The translations under genes were made by a program, and so were the position numbers. Below, piece after piece: positions 31,341 to 39,853 of a DNA stretch of 64,000 bases (position 1 is the stretch's first letter; every line of letters begins with the position of its first letter). This DNA is from Rapidithrix thailandica (GTDB lineage Bacteria > Bacteroidota > Bacteroidia > Cytophagales > Flammeovirgaceae): contig NZ_JBDKWZ010000004.1 in assembly GCF_039710355.1 (NCBI RefSeq), forward strand, positions 1 through 64,000, written 5' to 3'. The notes beneath the pieces were generated by a model, which saw only the letters and a program-made list of their open reading frames with translations, did no database searches and had not been told where the DNA came from.

Positions 31341-34300
31341 GTGATAGTTACTATATCATCAACCCGGACCGGAAGGCCGAACTGCATTTTGATTATGGGG
31401 AATACAAGGCCCTTCCGGAGGAGTTAAAAAAAGAGCTCAAGCGTTATTTTGTCTGGGGCCGTAAGCGCAAAGCCTGGGTGAGCAAAGGGGATCACCGGAA
31501 CTTTTCGGTCATCACGATGGTGAGCAAGCTGGATCTTCCTTTGAAAGAAAAGCAGGCGCGCAAAAGCTTTGCCGAGCAGGAGGAGGGCAAGGCGGCCAAA
31601 GCGGAATACCGGGCGGGAAAGTACGCCACCCGTGCCGAAAAAGCAGAAGAGCGTTCCGAACAGTTGAGAGCGGAGTTTAACCGGCTCCGGAAGGACTGGT
31701 CCTGGCTGACCCAACCCAATGTAAACAGCTCCGGGGGGCGGGCCTTTACCCGTAGCCGCAACCGGGTGATGGACCGCTACGACAAAGGGCTGGAGGAATA
31801 CCGCAAGAGCGAGCAGTACCGGGCGATGGCCCAATCGGCCGCGACTTCGGCCACTCAGCCTAAGTTGTCCGATCCCAACTTTTTGCAACGGCGGATCAAA
31901 GAGGCGCAGAAACGCCTGCGGCAACAGGAAAAAATGATCGAAAACAGCCAGGAACGCCTGGAACAAGCCGAAAGCGAAGAAGAGAAGGCTTTTTCCCTGG
32001 AATCGCTGGAAAGGACCTTGGAGGACTATAAAGAAACCCAGGAGAAGCTGGCGTATTATACCGCCCGGCTCAACGAGTTGAAAGCCGGGGGAGCACAGGT
32101 GTTTGACCGGGAGAGCCTGCAAGGGGCTTTGTATATCAAAAGCCGCCGGGCCTGGTACAAGGTGGTGCGGGTGAACAAAAGTACGGTGACGCATTCCTGG
32201 TTCGCAGGGGATTTTAAAACCCCGCATAGCGATATCCAAGACGCGGTTTTTGCGGGGGACGAATACAAGATCACCGGTCACCGGCAAGGCTATGCCTTCC
32301 AAATCGAAGTCTTGCAACGGGCGGAAGACAAGAAAGAAACCGCCAATCTTACCACTGACCCACCCAAAGAGGAAAAACCTGTTACAAGCGATCCGAAAGA
32401 AAAGCCGGCCAAGAAACCGGCTGTGAAGTTGCCCTTCAAGCAACACCTGGCGGCTTATGCGGCATGGAAGGAAGTCCGGGAAACGGTGGAGGCCTCCGCC
32501 AAAGAATGGCATTCTACTATCGGGGGCCGTATCCGCCTTTCGGACAGTTTTGAGCTGTACGATTTTGATTCGCAGCGGGTTCGGTCAGAGGACGATCATT
32601 CGTTTACCTTCCGGGTCGGTACGTATCTTGATCCGGATAAAAACGTGGTGATCGTAGGGGAACACCTGCAACAGATTTACGGCATGCGGGTATATATGCG
32701 CAGCATCCGGAAGCGGGTCAAGCCTTCGGGCAAGCAGGAAAGCTATGGCTTTAAGGTGCTTGTCTCGCAATGGACGCCTTTTGCTTTACCTGACAGGGTG
32801 CAGGTGCCTGCCGGCAAACGCAAACCGCATTACAGGTTGGGCGAGCCGAAGAGCTACCGGGACCGGGAAAAGTTACGCAGGGACGTCTTGTTGGAAGAGC
32901 TGATGTTGGGTAAGCTGGAGATGGCCCTGGAGAGCAAGTTCAACGGGATGGAGGACATGACCGAGCGTATACCGGAAGAACAGCAGCATTGGTATGTGCC
33001 CGGGCTCTCCCAAATCCCGGAGGTATTTTACCGCGAAACGCCGGAACACTACGGTAAGAACCTGGTACTTTGGGGGCATTCCGGGGTGCGCTATGCCCTG
33101 CGGTACCATCACCGGCCGGTGCCCCAATACCTGGATCTGGAGGGAAAGGGGAAGCCGGAAAAGAAAATCCTTGGTTCGGAGGCGAAAAAGAAACTTGCCG
33201 GACAGCTAAGGCAAAAGGCGGAAAGCCTGGAGAAAAAGGCTGCGGCCAAGCGTTCCGGGGGGACGTTTCACCAGAACTGGACCCCGAGAAGGGCGGGCAT
33301 TATGAAAAGCCTGGAGGCGGACGCGGAAGCCCTGGAGCAAAAGGCCTTTGCCTTCCGGAAGTTGGCCGAAGGCTGGGAAGCCGGCAGTGTTCCGGAGCTG
33401 TTGCAAGGGATCCGGACGATTGCCGATTTGAACGAGCTGTACTCTTTTTATCCTACCATCCGTGGCAATACGCCGGAGAGCTATTTGGACGAAGCCCGTA
33501 AGCGCCTGGAGCGTTTGCAAACCATGGGCCTTGATTCGGAAAGCCGGTTTCAGGCGGCTAAGAAAGCGTTACAGGAATTGGCTCCTGTTGAACCTTCCGA
33601 AGAGGCACAAAGCGCCAGGCGGTTGCGGGAATTGGAGGAGAAGTTCCGGACGAGCAAACAGCCGGGCTTTTTCCCTACGCCTAAAGCGGTGGCGGAGAAA
33701 ATGATTGCCCTGGCCAGGGTGCCGGAAGGGGCGGTGATCCTGGAACCCAGCGCCGGCCTGGGCCATTTGGCCGCGGAGATCAAACAAGCCTTTCCGGAAA
33801 ACAAACTGGTGATAGGCGAACTCAACCGCTCCTTTCACGAAGTGCTCAGCCTCAAAGGTTTTGACGTGGCGTTTGACGATTTTCTTTCGTACCGTCCAGC
33901 AGAAAAAGACAGGCCGGAAATCATCTTGATGAATCCTCCCTTTGAAAAGGGGCAGGATGCCGAACATATCCTTCATGCCTTTGAGATGGTCAAACCCGGG
34001 GGTCAGGTGATCAGCCTGGCTTCGGAAGGCTTGTTTTTCCGGCAGTCGAAAAAGGAAACGGCTTTCCGGGAGTTTTTGGAGGAACAAGGTGGAACCTCCG
34101 AAGTACTACCGGAAAAAAGCTTTACCGGCAGTGGGGCTTTTAAACAAACCGGGGTCCGTACCCGGATTGTGGTTTTGGAAAAGCCGGCTGCCAAATCGGA
34201 AAAGACTGTTACAAGCGAGCCTAAAAAGAAACCGGAGATGAGAAAGAAAGTTTCCGTACAACAGGAAATCCTTTTCAAAGAGGACGTGTACCACTTTAGC

Positions 34301-35374
34301 GAAGACCAAAAAATCATCCGGAAGTTTGCCGGGATGTCGGGCAAGGCCAAAAGCCGTAAGGAGCTGAAAAACGCGATCCTGGACTTGCAGAAGAAAGCCA
34401 AGGAAAAGCGTTTTTCCGACCCTTACAAACCCCTGCTCCGCAAGCTCCAGGACGAAGCGGTGGACCTGTACAACGGGATGGAACGGGACAAGATCACCCG
34501 GCAGACGGTTGAATTTTCCAAAAGCCTGGCTTTGGAACTGGAGCAAGAGGCGCAAAAGAAAAAGCTGCGTTATTCGGTGACCTTGCTTAAACGCTTTTTG
34601 AACCTGCAAGGGGAAGCCGCTCCGGAAAAGGCAGAGCGCTTGTTAGCCCTGATTCAAAGCGCCTTGAAAAAGGGCAAAGTCCCTAAAGACGATCCCTATT
34701 ATGCCAAGCTGAAAGCGGTGGAAAAAGAATTGTCTCAAGACAAGTCCCCGGAACTGGAGAGCCGGTCACTGGAGGGAATCCGGATGGAAGCCAAGACACC
34801 GAAAGGGGTAATGAGTGCGGGGGACCTGCAAAAGATGGATTTTAAAGTCCTTCCTTTCTCCGGAAAGTGGGCGGAGTTTATCGGCCAACCCAGTGAAAAC
34901 TTTTACCTCATTATTTACGGCAAACCCAAGATGGGCAAGTCCAACCTGGCCTTTCAACTGGCCAAGTATTTAGGCAGTTTCGGTAAAGTGCTGTACGTAG
35001 CCGCCGAAGAGGGCTTCGGCTTGACGCTCAAAACCAAGATGGAGGAAAACGGGATTGCGGCCGAAGACCCGGTGCATTTTTCCGATGCCCGCCATTTGGA
35101 AGGGGTGAAAAGACACCTGGACCAGGGCTATGCAGTTTGCTTTATCGATTCGATCAACGTACTGGACCTGGAGCCGGAAGAATTTGAGCGCTTCCGGAAG
35201 TCGTACCCCAACACCGCTTTTGTCTGCATTATGCAATCGACCAAATCCGGAAACTTTCGCGGCAGCCAGGAGTGGACCCACAACGCGGACAGCATTGTCA
35301 ACCTGGATGAGCCGGGTTTGGCTACCTGTAGAGGCCGCTTTGGTGCGGGGGAATACAAAATATTTGAACGATGA
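31337..35374 (+). CDS. Giant fusion: DUF3560-like, DNA methyltransferase and RecA-like ATPase, 1345 aa
   Basis: Residues 1-170 resemble DUF3560 (KAEYRAGKYATRAEKAEERS, then SRNRVMDRYDKGLEEYRKSE), followed by a coiled coil to about 245. Around 775-930 lies an N6-adenine-type methyltransferase with motif I ILEPSAGLGHLAAEI near 802 and NPPF near 865. Residues 1180-1345 are a RecA/KaiC-like ATPase: Walker A GKPKMGKSNLA at about 1194 and Walker B AVCFIDSIN. The motor could package or pump DNA, or act in replication; it is the only ATPase in the late operon. The copy in element 2 is outside the window. Confidence 0.65.
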   Translation: MSDSYYIINPDRKAELHFDYGEYKALPEELKKELKRYFVWGRKRKAWVSKGDHRNFSVITMVSKLDLPLKEKQARKSFAEQEEGKAAKAEYRAGKYATRAEKAEERSEQLRAEFNRLRKDWSWLTQPNVNSSGGRAFTRSRNRVMDRYDKGLEEYRKSEQYRAMAQSAATSATQPKLSDPNFLQRRIKEAQKRLRQQEKMIENSQERLEQAESEEEKAFSLESLERTLEDYKETQEKLAYYTARLNELKAGGAQVFDRESLQGALYIKSRRAWYKVVRVNKSTVTHSWFAGDFKTPHSDIQDAVFAGDEYKITGHRQGYAFQIEVLQRAEDKKETANLTTDPPKEEKPVTSDPKEKPAKKPAVKLPFKQHLAAYAAWKEVRETVEASAKEWHSTIGGRIRLSDSFELYDFDSQRVRSEDDHSFTFRVGTYLDPDKNVVIVGEHLQQIYGMRVYMRSIRKRVKPSGKQESYGFKVLVSQWTPFALPDRVQVPAGKRKPHYRLGEPKSYRDREKLRRDVLLEELMLGKLEMALESKFNGMEDMTERIPEEQQHWYVPGLSQIPEVFYRETPEHYGKNLVLWGHSGVRYALRYHHRPVPQYLDLEGKGKPEKKILGSEAKKKLAGQLRQKAESLEKKAAAKRSGGTFHQNWTPRRAGIMKSLEADAEALEQKAFAFRKLAEGWEAGSVPELLQGIRTIADLNELYSFYPTIRGNTPESYLDEARKRLERLQTMGLDSESRFQAAKKALQELAPVEPSEEAQSARRLRELEEKFRTSKQPGFFPTPKAVAEKMIALARVPEGAVILEPSAGLGHLAAEIKQAFPENKLVIGELNRSFHEVLSLKGFDVAFDDFLSYRPAEKDRPEIILMNPPFEKGQDAEHILHAFEMVKPGGQVISLASEGLFFRQSKKETAFREFLEEQGGTSEVLPEKSFTGSGAFKQTGVRTRIVVLEKPAAKSEKTVTSEPKKKPEMRKKVSVQQEILFKEDVYHFSEDQKIIRKFAGMSGKAKSRKELKNAILDLQKKAKEKRFSDPYKPLLRKLQDEAVDLYNGMERDKITRQTVEFSKSLALELEQEAQKKKLRYSVTLLKRFLNLQGEAAPEKAERLLALIQSALKKGKVPKDDPYYAKLKAVEKELSQDKSPELESRSLEGIRMEAKTPKGVMSAGDLQKMDFKVLPFSGKWAEFIGQPSENFYLIIYGKPKMGKSNLAFQLAKYLGSFGKVLYVAAEEGFGLTLKTKMEENGIAAEDPVHFSDARHLEGVKRHLDQGYAVCFIDSINVLDLEPEEFERFRKSYPNTAFVCIMQSTKSGNFRGSQEWTHNADSIVNLDEPGLATCRGRFGAGEYKIFER

Positions 35375-35667
35375 AAAACACTTTAAAAACCGTAGGGACC
35401 CAGCGCCTTTTACTCGATACTACAGTAAAGAAACTGACCTTGCCGCAAACAGCGGTGGAAGCCTTGCTGGTGCTGGAGGCGGAAGGGACGGCAAAAGCGG
35501 CCCGTTGGTGGACGGATGGCAGCGAGCCTACCACCAGCGAAGGGATGCTTTTGGGCGATACTTCCGTGCTGGAACTCACCCACCGGCAAGACCTGGAGCG
35601 CTTTCAAATCACCGGGATTGATCCGGGCAAAACGTCAGTATTAACCATCACCTATTACGGCTTTTAA
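35371..35667 (+). CDS. Small beta-rich late protein, 98 aa
   Basis: Coupled to the ATPase gene (ATGA). Strand-like segments (TLPQTAVEALLVLEAEGTAK, FQITGIDPGKTSVLTITYYG) suggest a small beta sandwich. It resembles the head-decoration or spike-base size class. Not recognised. Confidence 0.42.
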   Translation: MKNTLKTVGTQRLLLDTTVKKLTLPQTAVEALLVLEAEGTAKAARWWTDGSEPTTSEGMLLGDTSVLELTHRQDLERFQITGIDPGKTSVLTITYYGF

Positions 35668-35669
35668 CC

Positions 35670-36050
35670 ATGGCAATACAGATGACACGCAAACGGCTGT
35701 ATCAGCTGTGTAGTAGCGGCGGTTCCGGCGACAACGGAGGAGGGACAAACAGCCCCCAGGTACTGGACCGCTTTGTCACTTCGGACCATCTTGTCAAATC
35801 GGCCTATTGGAAGCTGGAAGGACCCAGAAGCCTGGGCGTTCCCCGCTATTCCCCCTTGGAAATAGAGGCGGTGATTTGGGAGGTGCGCCTGGCTTCGGAA
35901 AGCACCTGGACGCTTAAAAGTACCTGGGCGGAAGTTCGGGCCTATGCCGCTGCCCGCAGCGTTGCCGAACATTGGTATTTGCGGGGTACGGTAAGCGCCA
36001 AACAAGGATTGGAAAACATAGAAATCGGCCTGGCTATTGAACTCTTATGA
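35670..36050 (+). CDS. Late protein, 126 aa, before the LamG gene
   Basis: A glycine-rich start (CSSGGSGDNGGGTNSPQVLD) leads to a mixed domain (IEAVIWEVRLASESTWTLKS, LENIEIGLAIELL). It overlaps the LamG protein gene by 4 bp, so it may be a connector or chaperone for that spike protein. Not recognised. Confidence 0.42.
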   Translation: MAIQMTRKRLYQLCSSGGSGDNGGGTNSPQVLDRFVTSDHLVKSAYWKLEGPRSLGVPRYSPLEIEAVIWEVRLASESTWTLKSTWAEVRAYAAARSVAEHWYLRGTVSAKQGLENIEIGLAIELL

Positions 36051-38242
36051 AAGCAACAGTAATTGACCAACGGGCCTTGTGGCATACCCGGGCCCAGCTT
36101 AGTTTTAACCTATCCGGGAACCAGCGGGTAGTAATCCCCAATCCCATAGACAAGCGCTTTGCCTTCCATCAGGGGCAAAGCTTTTCGTTGGTAGGCCTGG
36201 CCAGGGTAGTTGAAGGGGGCGACCTGGTGCAAAAACTGGAGGGGACGGGTTGGGTCCTGAGGGCTCATACCGGGCAAATAGACTTTACCCTGTGCGCTTC
36301 GGGAGGCCTGAGTTACACCTGCCTTTGGGAGGATTTTCGCCTCCGGGACACCTTTCACTTTACCATTTCTTACCAGGCAATAACCAAAAGCCTGGCTTTG
36401 TCGGTCAACGGGCGGAAGGTGGCCGAAACGGAGTGTAGGGATTTGAGTGCCGGCCAGGATTTTGTGAGCAATGCCCCTTTGAGTTTCGGAAGTTTTGAGG
36501 GCTGTTTGTCCCAAGTCTCGCTGTACGACAAAGCATTGTCGCAAGGCGAAGTCCAGGCATTGCACAAATGGGTGGGACTCATCCCTTCGTCTTTGCATGC
36601 GGCTTGTACCGGCTATTGGCCTTTGGATGTGGACCTCTTGCACCGGGGCAGCGACCGGCCGCTTTGGGCGTTTGACCACTCCAAGCGGTTCAATTATGCC
36701 AAGCCGGCAGCCCTTGCAGCGGCACATGGAACCCTGGAAAATTATTCCTTAGAAGAGACGGGCAATTTGGGCTTTGGCAAACAAAGTGTTTTTATGGATC
36801 TGTACCAAAGCCGGGGGCTTTACAGGGGTACCGGCTACCGGGTGAACCGGAGCACTCCAGGGGCCGCGATAGAAATCACCTGCGGTTTTGATCAAATGCA
36901 ACAGGCGGGACAAGGTAGCCTGGTCTTGGAGTTTGATACTTCCAAAGAAACCGGACCGGCGGAGCTTCTGGTCACCACATCCGCTTCCAATTATTTTGGG
37001 TATTTACAGGTGCAAAGCGATCAAATCTCCCTGGTAACCGGTGAAGTTGGTTTTGATACAATCATCAAGGAAAATCCGATCCGGGGCCGGCACACCTTAT
37101 TGATACAATACCCTACTTTGAGCACAAGAAAAATTTGGTACCGGGAAGGCCCGGGCCCTTTTGTCCTGGTAGAAACCCGGACGGACGGGCTTTTTTCCAA
37201 TACCCATACTATTGCTCCATTGCTGGGGGAAAGTCCCGGCAAGGGCCTGATATTGCAAAGGGCTTTGTTCAGCACGGAGGCCCTTGTTCCGGAAGTGTAC
37301 GAAAAAGAGTTGTTTGATACCCAAACGCTTATTTCCGATTATCGGTTTTGCGAAAGGGAAGGCAAGCAGGTTTTTGACCGGGTAAGCGGTGTTGCCGTCC
37401 CCTTGCCGTCCCAAGAGACGGGGGACGGGGCGGGAAATGGTGCCTGGAGGGAGGAGAGGCAAGGGCAACCGGCCCTGGTGCAAACCACTTCTTTCAACAA
37501 GGAAAGCGACAGCCAACAGCAGCTTTTGGTGCCCCATTTCGATATGCCCATAGACGAAAAAGGGTTAACGGTCATGCTGAATGTATACCCCTCGGCCCCT
37601 TTCGATACCGAGGACCTGGGGATTCTGCACAGCAACGACCGGCAAATAAGGTTGTACCGTGAAAACGACCGGCAATGGCGGTTTCAATACGACTTTGACA
37701 AGGGGCATTCCTTTGCCTTCGACCAGGAGGCGGTGTATAAAAATCTCCATGCCTTTAGTTCCTGGGTCTTTGTCCTGGGGGAAGACTCCCGTTTCTACTT
37801 CAACGGGACGCCCCTGGGAACGGTCACCAGGGACGGCAGTTTGACGGGGCAAGCTTTCACCGGGGACTTACAGCTCTATGGCGAAACGGCCCCGGGCAAC
37901 TTTCCCGGGGGTGGCACCTACCTGCAAGGCGGTTTCCATTCCTTTGCCCTGTGGAAACGGCAGTTAAGCCCGAAAGAGGTGTTGCAAAACTCCCGTCCGG
38001 AGTTTCCCATCGGGACGGCTAAAGACCTGGTATTGTACTACCAGCACCAGGAGGGCAGCTATTACGAAGACGGCAGCGCGGTAAAGGTCCGGAACCTGGC
38101 CCCGGAGAGCAGCTTTCCCATAGGCTCGGCTACCCGTCCCGGGGATTGGGACGCGGAAGTATGGGGCTTTCCCGGAGACTATCTCCAGGAACAGTTGCAA
38201 GCCGTCAAAAACGCCTGTGAACGCCTTGAAAATTTGTATTAA
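36047..38242 (+). CDS. LamG/concanavalin-like multidomain protein, candidate receptor-binding spike
   Basis: A 731-aa protein built from concanavalin-like (LamG-type) units. Signs are FTISYQAITKSLALSVNGRK and LSQVSLYDKALSQGEVQALH near 105-175, and a second full unit near 500-650 with WVFVLGEDSRFYFNGTPLG and FHSFALWKRQLSPKEVLQNS. It has no signal peptide. LamG units bind glycans, so an adhesin or host-recognition spike at the end of the late operon is likely. The C-terminus is helical (LQAVKNACERLENLY). Confidence 0.65.
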   Translation: MKATVIDQRALWHTRAQLSFNLSGNQRVVIPNPIDKRFAFHQGQSFSLVGLARVVEGGDLVQKLEGTGWVLRAHTGQIDFTLCASGGLSYTCLWEDFRLRDTFHFTISYQAITKSLALSVNGRKVAETECRDLSAGQDFVSNAPLSFGSFEGCLSQVSLYDKALSQGEVQALHKWVGLIPSSLHAACTGYWPLDVDLLHRGSDRPLWAFDHSKRFNYAKPAALAAAHGTLENYSLEETGNLGFGKQSVFMDLYQSRGLYRGTGYRVNRSTPGAAIEITCGFDQMQQAGQGSLVLEFDTSKETGPAELLVTTSASNYFGYLQVQSDQISLVTGEVGFDTIIKENPIRGRHTLLIQYPTLSTRKIWYREGPGPFVLVETRTDGLFSNTHTIAPLLGESPGKGLILQRALFSTEALVPEVYEKELFDTQTLISDYRFCEREGKQVFDRVSGVAVPLPSQETGDGAGNGAWREERQGQPALVQTTSFNKESDSQQQLLVPHFDMPIDEKGLTVMLNVYPSAPFDTEDLGILHSNDRQIRLYRENDRQWRFQYDFDKGHSFAFDQEAVYKNLHAFSSWVFVLGEDSRFYFNGTPLGTVTRDGSLTGQAFTGDLQLYGETAPGNFPGGGTYLQGGFHSFALWKRQLSPKEVLQNSRPEFPIGTAKDLVLYYQHQEGSYYEDGSAVKVRNLAPESSFPIGSATRPGDWDAEVWGFPGDYLQEQLQAVKNACERLENLY

Positions 38243-38244
38243 TC

Positions 38245-38904
38245 ATGCCGGAAGAACTGACCCCCTTGCTGGAGATCATTAAGCGGTTTGGCCTGGTGCA
38301 GGTGCTCTGCGGTATCCTGGTGTTTGCCTTGCTACAACAACGTAAAGCCCTGGCGGCTGCCCTGGTGGGTTTGCTCCGGGCTTGTACGGAAATGGCCCGG
38401 GCCTTTGCCCGTCACCTGCGGCAGGAGGTGTTGCAAAAAATCTCGGGGGTATACGAACTGATGAACCGCCTGGCCCATGAGTTTAGCTGTATGCGGGTGG
38501 CGGTGCTCAAGATCCACGGGGAGCGCAAAAAGCCGGAGGATTTGCACCTGTCCGTCTTTGTGGAGCTGACCGGCAAGTACGAAGACGGAAGGTTGGTAGA
38601 GCCCTTAAAACCCCTGAAACAAAAGCAGCCTTTGAACAAACAGGCCTTGAACTACCTGGAAAAAATGCTCAAAAGCCTGGACAAGGATTTGTACATCGAC
38701 AACGTGGACTTGATGCCCTCGGGCCGGGCCAAGCTGGAGCTGTTATCGACAGAAGCCAAAGCGGTATACCATCTTTACCTGGAGGCGGAACCGGAAAAAC
38801 TCTATACCTTGCTCCTGGTTTTTAACCGGAAAACCCCGCTGTCCGAACGGGACAAGACCCGCATCCGGAACTTTGCCCAGCAAATCCGGAAATTACTTGT
38901 TTAA
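38245..38904 (+). CDS. Membrane-associated late protein, 219 aa, last gene of late operon
   Basis: A hydrophobic N-terminus (LVQVLCGILVFALLQQRKAL) and amphipathic helices to about residue 80 are followed by an alpha/beta domain (MRVAVLKIHGERKKPEDLHL, LSVFVELTG, YTLLLVFNRKTPL) with GAF-like strand-helix order, ending in a basic helix. Not recognised. Downstream the composition drops to AT-rich cargo. Confidence 0.45.
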   Translation: MPEELTPLLEIIKRFGLVQVLCGILVFALLQQRKALAAALVGLLRACTEMARAFARHLRQEVLQKISGVYELMNRLAHEFSCMRVAVLKIHGERKKPEDLHLSVFVELTGKYEDGRLVEPLKPLKQKQPLNKQALNYLEKMLKSLDKDLYIDNVDLMPSGRAKLELLSTEAKAVYHLYLEAEPEKLYTLLLVFNRKTPLSERDKTRIRNFAQQIRKLLV

Positions 38905-38926
38905 GTAGAAGTACGCATTTATTTTC

Positions 38927-39095
38927 TACATTTGCCTCATTAAACTCATATATCAAGGGAATTGTATTTAAGAAAAGCAAGCCATTCGGTTTGCTTTTTC
39001 TTTGTATACGGCCTCACCCGTCCGTTAGTACAAAATATTTTAAAAACTTACCACTTACTACGCATTTGTATTCTTGGAAAAGTTTTATACATTTA
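38927..39095 (+). promoter_or_regulatory. Promoter region of TssD module 2
   Basis: TTTG (39065-39068), a 19-bp spacer and TACATTTA (39088-39095) give a nearly ideal Bacteroidota promoter about 44 bp before the tssD ATG. A further TACATTTG lies at 38927-38934, the same element found ahead of copy 1. The effector module thus has its own promoter and need not depend on the late operon. Confidence 0.6.
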
Positions 39096-39138
39096 CCGGA
39101 AAACCAGCATTTATAACCGTAAAATACTATTTTGTGCA

Positions 39139-39831
39139 ATGAGCCTAATCGCTAAAATGTACGTTGAGGACAAGGAAATTAATATTCTTGACTTCAAATT
39201 CCGGTTTACCCGTTCGGTAGACGAACACGGCAAACCCATGGGCAAACCCAACGGGACAATCTTTGATATCACCTTTGAAACGACCTCGGATCAGAGTTTT
39301 TTTGCCTGGTCGGTGGGTATGGACATGGTGAAAAAAGTAAAGATTGTCGTTTCCCCGGTGACGCAAGACAGCAAAAGCCGGGTCTTCGAACTCTACGATG
39401 TACACTGCGTCTTCTTTAAGAATAATTTCAACGGGGTGAATGGCGAACCCATGACCACCCAAATCAAACTCTCCCCGGCCATCCTCTACGATGGAGGGTA
39501 TAAAATCCTGGAACACTACTGGAAGGAAACGGATTTGAGCGCCCAGGATACCCCGGTGACGACCATTGCCCCGGAGAAGGAGTTGGAGATTATCAAAATG
39601 CATTACGAAGATCAAAACGGGGAGGAAATAGATAAAACCCTGGAGGGTGAAGTAACCTTGGTCATCCAGACAGAAAACGGGCCGGGTAAAAACTTGGACA
39701 TCAATCTGGACAACCGCAAACACGACTTCAAACGGGACGGCAAACCACTGGAAGACGGTCTGTTAAAAGACGTCACTATCACAGGGGGTATTACAAGAGT
39801 CCTGTTAGAAGCCATTCCCAAAACCCATTAA
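39139..39831 (+). CDS. tssD: TssD/Hcp-type type VI tube protein with C-terminal extension (copy 2)
   Basis: A 230-aa protein. Residues 1-160 are nearly identical to copy 1 at 5544, at the DNA level too, from VEDKEINILDFKF to MHYEDQNGEE; then the extension diverges abruptly (EVTLVIQTENGPGKNLDINL against VTLVIRTRNGSNKKLTIDLD). ATG 39139 is used instead of the upstream start at 38962, because similarity to copy 1 begins here and the promoter lies between. It would deliver the protease encoded next. Confidence 0.85.
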   Translation: MSLIAKMYVEDKEINILDFKFRFTRSVDEHGKPMGKPNGTIFDITFETTSDQSFFAWSVGMDMVKKVKIVVSPVTQDSKSRVFELYDVHCVFFKNNFNGVNGEPMTTQIKLSPAILYDGGYKILEHYWKETDLSAQDTPVTTIAPEKELEIIKMHYEDQNGEEIDKTLEGEVTLVIQTENGPGKNLDINLDNRKHDFKRDGKPLEDGLLKDVTITGGITRVLLEAIPKTH

Positions 39832-39853
39832 TCACTATTAAACCGAATTCACT

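Noticed and set aside
31424..32512. 362-codon minus-strand frame opposite the fusion gene
   Set aside because: Low-complexity shadow frame; the plus strand has recognised domains through the whole stretch.
23406..38904. Late operon as an integrative conjugative element or a contractile injection system
   Set aside because: No relaxase, VirB4/TraG-like ATPase, sheath, baseplate or AAA+ assembly protein was recognised.
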